64,000 nt of DNA from G963676205 sp964342525 (GTDB taxonomy: Bacteria > Campylobacterota > Campylobacteria > Campylobacterales > Arcobacteraceae), in contig CAYFGQ010000013.1 of assembly GCA_964342525.1 (NCBI GenBank), positions 1 to 64,000 of the forward strand. The letters run 5' to 3'. The number at the start of each line of letters is the position of its first letter. Position 1 is the stretch's first letter. This document shows, in pieces, positions 63,915-64,000 of the stretch. Under the pieces are notes generated by a model that was given only the letters and a program-made list of their open reading frames with translations, did not search any database and was not told the DNA's origin. The translations under genes and the position numbers were made by a program.

Positions 63915-64000
63915 GTTATTTCTTTCAACTTATATAATGATAAGCTTTTTTCAAGAAAATTTTAGTTATCCTTATTAAAGAAATTAATTAAAAAAAAGAG

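Noticed and set aside
1..64000. tRNA, rRNA, CRISPR array or prophage
   Set aside because: I found no GTTCGAATC-type T-arm, no rRNA-like block, no regularly spaced repeats, and no phage structural or integrase genes.

Overview
The window is AT-rich, densely coded bacterial chromosome. It looks like the Arcobacter group (Campylobacterota). The reasons are the ispDF fusion followed by an HP1021/Cj1608-type atypical response regulator, the uppS-prepilin peptidase-permease-truA order known from Campylobacter, an RNase J with a basic N-terminal extension, and TTCAC-core DnaA boxes on both sides of dnaA. This is inferred from protein content and synteny, not from a search. I see no rRNA, tRNA, CRISPR array, insertion sequence or prophage.

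Layout. 1-1.5 kb: the N-terminal part of a chemotaxis receptor and an uncharacterised DUF5718-like protein. 1.7-8.7 kb: a minus-strand operon for CoA-ester chemistry (CitE-type lyase, AMP-forming acyl-CoA ligase fused to a CitE-like domain, double-hotdog mesaconyl-CoA hydratase-like protein, malyl/citramalyl-CoA lyase-like protein, and a previously unlisted 37-residue ORF just before a terminator). It faces a divergent IclR regulator across a region of TTTCA/TGAAA inverted repeats. 8.7-11.9 kb: small accessory genes. 12-17.6 kb: the replication origin block gyrB-dnaN-dnaA-ruvC with DnaA-box clusters on both sides of dnaA, and a nested inverted repeat downstream of gyrB. 17.7-21.7 kb: an orphan OmpR-type regulator with a promoter almost touching its start codon, and a three-gene lipid-hydrolase cassette (class 3 lipase, a two-domain accessory protein, and a PI-PLC-like enzyme sharing the same N-terminal domain).

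22-37.4 kb: housekeeping genes, including typA, ispDF, the HP1021-like regulator, pgpA, phoH-hemJ-rarA, a sensor kinase, rluB-kdsD, rsmA-rnj and hisF. Four parS-like sites lie between 33.0 and 38.7 kb, two of them in an intergenic region bounded by a long imperfect inverted repeat. This suggests the origin-proximal centromere, about 16-22 kb from dnaA. parA/parB are not in the window.

38.7-64 kb: an AAA ATPase with nfo, a type II NADH dehydrogenase-like flavoprotein, a lipoprotein lacking a canonical start codon, queH-lpxB, the envelope/shape block fabZ-lpxA-clpX-mreB-mreC-purT, oxidative defence genes (2-Cys peroxiredoxin, Dps, PerR-like Fur protein), and a seven-gene minus-strand run (ankyrin protein-glmU-coaBC-uppS-prepilin peptidase-LptF/G-like permease-truA). 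A SUV3-like helicase and trmA close the window.

Best candidates for undescribed biology are the CoA-lyase operon with its degenerate fused CitE domain and tiny ORF, and the lipase/PI-PLC cassette with its shared unknown domain. The parS cluster and the gyrB-downstream repeat are the strongest non-coding signals.
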